Source: Clostridia bacterium (GTDB taxonomy: Bacteria > Bacillota_A > Clostridia > Christensenellales > Aristaeellaceae). From it: a DNA stretch of 35,084 bases. The DNA is taken from positions 1-35,084 of the forward strand of contig JAFWYA010000083.1 in assembly GCA_017517815.1 (NCBI GenBank). Reading direction: 5' to 3'. Position 1 is the first letter of the stretch, and the number at the start of each line of letters is the position of its first letter. Below are positions 31,714 through 35,084 of this stretch, piece by piece. A program made the translations under genes and the position numbers. Below the pieces are notes generated by a model. That model did not search any database. It was not told where the DNA came from and saw nothing but the letters and a program-made list of their open reading frames with translations.

Positions 31714-32859
31714 TCACCATTCGGCCACAGCGCCGTCGCTGTCGCGCCAGATGGGGTTGTGCCAGTCATGACCTTCGGCAGCCATGCGGCGAACATAGTC
31801 CTCGTCGATCTCCACGCCAAGGCCGGGGCCTTTCAGCAGGTCGCAGTAGCCATTCTGATACTGGAATACCTGCGGATTTTGGAGGTAATTGAGCAGGTCA
31901 TATCCCTCGTTATAGTGGATTCCGGCGCTTTGCTCCTGTAGGAAAGCGTTGGGCGTGCAGAAGTCCACCTGCAGGCAGGCGGCCAGTGCGATAGGCCCAA
32001 GTGGGCAGTGAGGTGCGACGGCCACGTCGAAAGCCTCGGCCATCGCGGCGATCTTTCGGGTTTCCAGAATACCGCCGCAGTGGCTGACGTCGGGCTGAAT
32101 CACATCCACGCCGCCGCGGGTGAGCATGCGCTTGAAGCCCCAGCGGGTGAAGTTGCGCTCGCCCGTTGCAATGGGAATGTGACTGGTGCGCGAAAGCTCC
32201 AGAAATTCATCCTCGTTTTCGCAAAGGACAGGTTCTTCCACAAACAGCAGGTTGTACGGCTCCAGCTTGTGCATAAGCACCTTGGCCATGGTTTTGTGCA
32301 CACGGCCATGGAAATCCACCGCAATGCCGATGTTCTTGTCCACCTCGCGAATGGCGGCCACGCGCTCCACGGTAGCGTCCAGCTTGTCATAGCTGTCGAT
32401 CCAGCGCAGTTCATCCGTGCCGTTCATCTTCACAGCACGATAGCCCTGGGCAATGGCTTCCTTTACGGCATTGGCGGTATCACGGGGATGATCGCCGCCG
32501 ATCCAGCGGTAGACCTGAATGCGGTCGCGCACCTTGCCGCCCAGCAGATCATACACAGGGGCGTTGTAATATTTGCCCTTGATATCCCACATGGCCTGTT
32601 CAATGCCCGAAATAGCGCTGGTCATGATGGGGCCACCGCGGTAGAAACCGCCGCGGTACATCATCTGAAAAGCATCTTCAATGTCGCCGGCGCTGTGGCC
32701 GATGAGCTGAGCCGCCAGTTCCTTTACGCAGGCAGCAACGGAATCCGCCTTGCCCTCCACCACCGGCTCACCCCAACCCACAATGCCGGATTCGGTGGTC
32801 ATTTTCAGAAACAGCCAGCGGGGAGGCACCTTGAACAGCTCAATGGAACGGATTTTCAC
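31714..32859 (-). CDS. dgoD: D-galactonate dehydratase (enolase superfamily)
   Basis: Dehydrates D-galactonate to 2-keto-3-deoxygalactonate, the entry step of the DeLey-Doudoroff-type route. It has 381 residues, like the E. coli enzyme. Family landmarks are VPPRWLFLK, GWGEPVVEG and FYRGGPIM. DFHGR has metal Asp182 and catalytic His184. Further metal ligands are Glu208 and Glu234 (ATGERNF), and catalytic His284 is in APHCPLGPIALAACL. Each lies one position from its E. coli counterpart. The start is a GTG at 32857-32859 with AAGGAG upstream. It follows ppa by 19 bp. No kinase or aldolase of the pathway is present in the window. Confidence 0.95.
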   Translation of the reverse strand: MKIRSIELFKVPPRWLFLKMTTESGIVGWGEPVVEGKADSVAACVKELAAQLIGHSAGDIEDAFQMMYRGGFYRGGPIMTSAISGIEQAMWDIKGKYYNAPVYDLLGGKVRDRIQVYRWIGGDHPRDTANAVKEAIAQGYRAVKMNGTDELRWIDSYDKLDATVERVAAIREVDKNIGIAVDFHGRVHKTMAKVLMHKLEPYNLLFVEEPVLCENEDEFLELSRTSHIPIATGERNFTRWGFKRMLTRGGVDVIQPDVSHCGGILETRKIAAMAEAFDVAVAPHCPLGPIALAACLQVDFCTPNAFLQEQSAGIHYNEGYDLLNYLQNPQVFQYQNGYCDLLKGPGLGVEIDEDYVRRMAAEGHDWHNPIWRDSDGAVAEW

Positions 32860-32878
32860 AGCGCTCAGCTCCTTTGTC

Positions 32879-33412
32879 TTAGCGGCAGTATTTCTCGATG
32901 TAGGCCTCGCGGCACTTGTTGATGACCTCGCGTGCAGCATCGGCGCCGCGCAGTTCATCCACCACGGTGTCCTTGCCTTCCAGATTTTTGTATACGGTAA
33001 AGAAGTGGCTCATTTCCGTAAACAGATGGGACGGCAGTTCGCTGACATCATGATAGGTGTTGTAGGTAGGATCCTCAAACGGAATGGCAATGATCTTTTC
33101 GTCCAGACGGCCCTGATCAAGCATCGTGATCACGCCGATGGGATAGCAGCGCACCAGACTGAGCGGCTGAATGTTTTCACTGCAAAGCACCAGCACGTCC
33201 AGCGGGTCATTGTCGTCAGCATAGGTGCGCGGGATCAGGCCGTAGTTGGTGGGATAATGGGTGGATGTGTAGAGGATACGGTCCAGAATCAGATGACCGG
33301 TTTCCTTGTCCAGCTCGTACTTTTTCTTGCTGCCCTTTTCGATTTCGATAACGGCGATAAAGTCGTCGGCAGAAATGCGGGCCGGAGAGATGTCGTGCCA
33401 GATATTGCTCAT
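32879..33412 (-). CDS. ppa: Inorganic pyrophosphatase, family I
   Basis: Soluble Mg2+-dependent pyrophosphatase that removes PPi to drive biosynthesis, 177 residues. Family I features are EIEKGSKKKYELDK, HYPTNYGLIPRTYADDNDPLDVLVL with the metal-binding aspartate signature, and DQGRLDEKIIAI. The ATG has AGGAG upstream. The promoter at 33449-33477 is strong. It is probably co-transcribed with dgoD, which starts 19 bp after the stop; a family I PPase next to a sugar-acid dehydratase is an unusual pair. Confidence 0.95.
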   Translation of the reverse strand: MSNIWHDISPARISADDFIAVIEIEKGSKKKYELDKETGHLILDRILYTSTHYPTNYGLIPRTYADDNDPLDVLVLCSENIQPLSLVRCYPIGVITMLDQGRLDEKIIAIPFEDPTYNTYHDVSELPSHLFTEMSHFFTVYKNLEGKDTVVDELRGADAAREVINKCREAYIEKYCR

Positions 33413-33448
33413 ACTTTCTCCTTCTTTCTTTTTTCATTTTACGAGCAC

Positions 33449-33477
33449 ATTGTAACAAGCGTGACGTGTTTTGTAAA
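33449..33477 (-). promoter_or_regulatory. ppa promoter
   Basis: TTTACA (33472-33477) and TACAAT (33449-33454) with a 17-bp spacer on the minus strand, about 36 bp before the ppa ATG. Confidence 0.8.
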
Positions 33478-33495
33478 GCACAATCGCAGAATCTA

Positions 33496-33504
33496 TGATA
33501 TACT
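33496..33504 (+). promoter_or_regulatory. Extended -10 promoter of the small lipoprotein gene
   Basis: TGATATACT is an extended -10 (TGnTATACT) about 30 bp before the start codon, with no good -35. It is divergent from the ppa promoter. Confidence 0.6.
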
Positions 33505-33535
33505 GGTATCAGCCCATCCAAAGGAGGCTTTCAGC

Positions 33536-33727
33536 ATGAAACGCATCGTCCTTTTGCTCATGCTTGTTCTTTTCGTTCTGATGTTTACTGCCTGCCATAC
33601 CGACAATGATCCATGGCCGGTAGAAACGCTTCCGGCCTATGCAACGCCTGCGCCGACCACAACCGTTCTGCCCGACGTACAGACTGACTTACCTGTCACT
33701 ACACCCACGCCCGGTCTGAACGGATGA
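33536..33727 (+). CDS. Small putative lipoprotein (63 residues)
   Basis: A short gene with clear expression signals: AAGGAGG 8-9 bases before the ATG, an extended -10 promoter upstream and a strong terminator after the stop. The N-terminus (MKRIVLLLMLVLFVLMFTAC) is a type II signal with Cys20 as the lipidation site; phenylalanine at the -3 position of the lipobox is slightly unusual. The mature part, about 44 residues, is rich in threonine and proline (TPAPTTTVLP, TTPTPG) and looks unstructured. Function unknown. It may be a surface spacer or a small signalling lipopeptide precursor. Confidence 0.7.
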   Translation: MKRIVLLLMLVLFVLMFTACHTDNDPWPVETLPAYATPAPTTTVLPDVQTDLPVTTPTPGLNG

Positions 33728-33760
33728 ATACAAAAGAGCCCCTGAGGGGCTCTTTTGTAT
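33728..33760. terminator. Bidirectional terminator between lipoprotein and acyltransferase genes
   Basis: A perfect 15-bp stem with a TGA loop, A/T-rich at its base on both sides. It starts right after the lipoprotein stop codon and ends at the first base of the acyltransferase stop codon. Confidence 0.92.
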
Positions 33761-34788
33761 TATGCGCAAGCCGCTTTTTTGCGGGAATAGGTCCAGCGAT
33801 TAACACCATACAGCGCAAGAGAAAGCAGCAGTGTACATGCCATCACCAAATAAGGCAGCCATGCATCAAGTCTGCCATTAAGCAGCTGCTTGAGCACCGT
33901 GCCCACAAGCACATGCCAGTAATAGACGTTTGCAGACAGATGCTTTCCAACAAACGCCAGCGCACGGCTGCCGTGCTGCGGATAGTATTCCGCCAGCACG
34001 GCCAGAGCGATCGTCAGCATGATCAGTCCCACCGGCAAGTCATGCAAATCAAAGTGCTTCGACTCGCGCAACGCAAGCATCACACCGCAGGCAGCCACTG
34101 CCCACCATGCAAACGGTCTTCCCGCCCTGCGCACATCTGTCTGGGCGATCCATACGCCTACCAGCGCAAACGGAATGCCGGTAAACAGCCAGTTGCGATA
34201 AAACAGCGTGCTGCCGCTGAAGATGCGCAGCACCGGAACAGTTGCCGAAAAGGGCATATACTGGCACAGGTACAGCATGCTCATCAGCACAACACACACA
34301 GCATTTTTCAAATCAGCGCGCCAGCGCAGCGTGACGATCAGAAACAACTGCACCCAGATCATCGCAAAAAGATACCATAGAAAATCAAACACATAGGACG
34401 AATCCCAAATGATATTGCTGGCATTCAGCGCCGCCAGCCGCAGCCATTCGAGAGGTTGATATTTCATCTGCGCCCATGCAGCAACGCTCATGCCCTGCAC
34501 ACGGTGATAAACAAAGGAATACAACGTATACACGGCCAGCACGCCAAGGGCTGTGCAAGTGATCTTCAACAGGCGTGCAAGCATTTTTTTGCGCAGCCCG
34601 GGCGCATCAGCCGTGCGACCGCCATAGGCATACCGGCCGGCCACCACAAAGAAAAACGGTACTGCACAGCGCGAAAGCAGACTGACCCATTCGCCGATCA
34701 TTCCATGCAACGGAAAATGAATGGTGATCACCAGCAGGCATGCGATGCCCTTGAGCATGTATAAAAAGCGGTTTTCAGTGCGTGCCAT
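33760..34788 (-). CDS. Acyltransferase-3-like membrane protein
   Basis: A 342-residue polytopic membrane protein with about 10 hydrophobic segments. The first segment contains LKGIACLLVITIHFPLHG with His24, resembling the conserved histidine of the acyltransferase-3 family. RCAVPFFFVVAGRYAYG and the later FVGKHLSANVYYWHVLVG also fit. It probably O-acylates a surface glycan, but the substrate cannot be told. The start is the ATG at 34788 with GAGGG 8 bases upstream; an ATG ten codons earlier has no site and falls next to the -10. It is single-cistron, ended by the shared terminator at 33728-33760. Confidence 0.85.
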   Translation of the reverse strand: MARTENRFLYMLKGIACLLVITIHFPLHGMIGEWVSLLSRCAVPFFFVVAGRYAYGGRTADAPGLRKKMLARLLKITCTALGVLAVYTLYSFVYHRVQGMSVAAWAQMKYQPLEWLRLAALNASNIIWDSSYVFDFLWYLFAMIWVQLFLIVTLRWRADLKNAVCVVLMSMLYLCQYMPFSATVPVLRIFSGSTLFYRNWLFTGIPFALVGVWIAQTDVRRAGRPFAWWAVAACGVMLALRESKHFDLHDLPVGLIMLTIALAVLAEYYPQHGSRALAFVGKHLSANVYYWHVLVGTVLKQLLNGRLDAWLPYLVMACTLLLSLALYGVNRWTYSRKKAACA

Positions 34789-34818
34789 CAAAACGCCCTC
34801 TTTCAACGGGATAGCCAT

Positions 34819-34847
34819 ATCTTATCACAGAACGGTGTGCAAGGCAA
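34819..34847 (-). promoter_or_regulatory. Promoter of the acyltransferase-3-like gene
   Basis: TTGCCT (34842-34847) and TAAGAT (34819-34824) with a 17-bp spacer, and a TGA before the -10 (extended -10), on the minus strand. It starts 9 bases beyond the tuf terminator T-run. Confidence 0.65.
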
Positions 34848-34855
34848 ACAGGCAT

Positions 34856-34890
34856 AAAAGAAGAACCCTCCGCCGAAACGGAGGGTTCTT
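34856..34890 (-). terminator. tuf terminator
   Basis: A perfect 12-bp stem (34861-34872 with 34879-34890) with a 6-nt loop, followed on the minus strand by CTTTT. It lies about 53 bp after the tuf stop codon. Confidence 0.9.
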
Positions 34891-34943
34891 TGGATGTTGT
34901 TTTCTGAACGCACTCAAGCCATGAAGGCTTCAGTCAACCCAGA

Positions 34944-35084
34944 TTACTCGATCACGGAAGCAACAACGCCGGAACCAACGGTGCGGCCGCCTTCACGGAT
35001 AGCGAAACGCAGGCCCTGCTCGATGGCGATGGGGGTGATCAGGGTGATCTCCATGTCGATGTTGTCGCCAGGCATAACCATCTC
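34944..35084 (-). CDS. tuf: Elongation factor Tu, C-terminal end (cut by window edge)
   Basis: The GTPase that brings aminoacyl-tRNA to the ribosome. Only the last 46 residues are inside the window. They include EMVMPGDNI near the edge and the nearly invariant EF-Tu tail [19 protein letters not shown], followed by SGVVASVIE and a TAA stop. This is domain III, which contacts EF-Ts and tRNA. The strong terminator after it shows tuf ends its own transcript. Confidence 0.97.
   Translation of the reverse strand, partial: EMVMPGDNIDMEITLITPIAIEQGLRFAIREGGRTVGSGVVASVIE

Overview
The window looks like chromosomal core and envelope DNA from a GC-rich member of the Bacillota, probably a Clostridia-type gut anaerobe. 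The evidence is the rpsB-tsf order, Shine-Dalgarno sites of the AGGAGG type before most genes, sigma-A type promoters with 16-18 bp spacers, a CdaA/CdaR c-di-AMP locus, a single-gene FtsH and a class A PBP. The genus cannot be fixed from the sequence alone. There is no rRNA, tRNA, CRISPR array, transposase, integrase or phage gene, and no island with clearly different composition.

Layout. 1-1120: start of tsf (cut by the edge) and rpsB with a structured leader, all on the minus strand. 1153-4176: two tandem MATE exporters behind a strong promoter with a dyad at its start site. 4285-8252: a three-gene surface-polysaccharide module (polytopic membrane protein, MBOAT O-acyltransferase, SGNH partner). 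8352-11431: radC, a YdcF-like protein, rsmG and a divergent ParB/Noc-like gene. 11657-17117 (plus strand): cdaA, cdaR, an unknown membrane protein, an RsmF-like rRNA methyltransferase and an aldo/keto reductase. 17161-18576: a CPBP protease and an ATC-hydrolase family protein. 18668-21678: a DUF6259-type glycosidase divergent from an AraC regulator. 21716-26182: a reduced FtsH paralogue divergent from a class A penicillin-binding protein. 26212-31516: a probable envelope operon of a secreted protein, a zinc-ribbon/TM/TPR-repeat protein and an acyltransferase. 31714-33412: inorganic pyrophosphatase and D-galactonate dehydratase. 33536-34788: a mini-lipoprotein and a second acyltransferase. 34944-35084: the 3' end of tuf.

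The dominant theme between the translation genes is the cell envelope: c-di-AMP signalling, peptidoglycan synthesis, acylation of surface polymers (MBOAT plus two acyltransferase-3 proteins), membrane proteolysis (FtsH, CPBP) and efflux. Intergenic regions are short and densely used. Several promoters overlap the terminator of the gene upstream, and three converging gene pairs share one bidirectional terminator.

The most promising undescribed elements are the folded rpsB leader, the secreted/TPR/acyltransferase operon, the third gene of the cdaA locus, and the FtsH paralogue that has lost its extracytoplasmic domain. Function assignments rest on motifs read by eye; no database search was possible.
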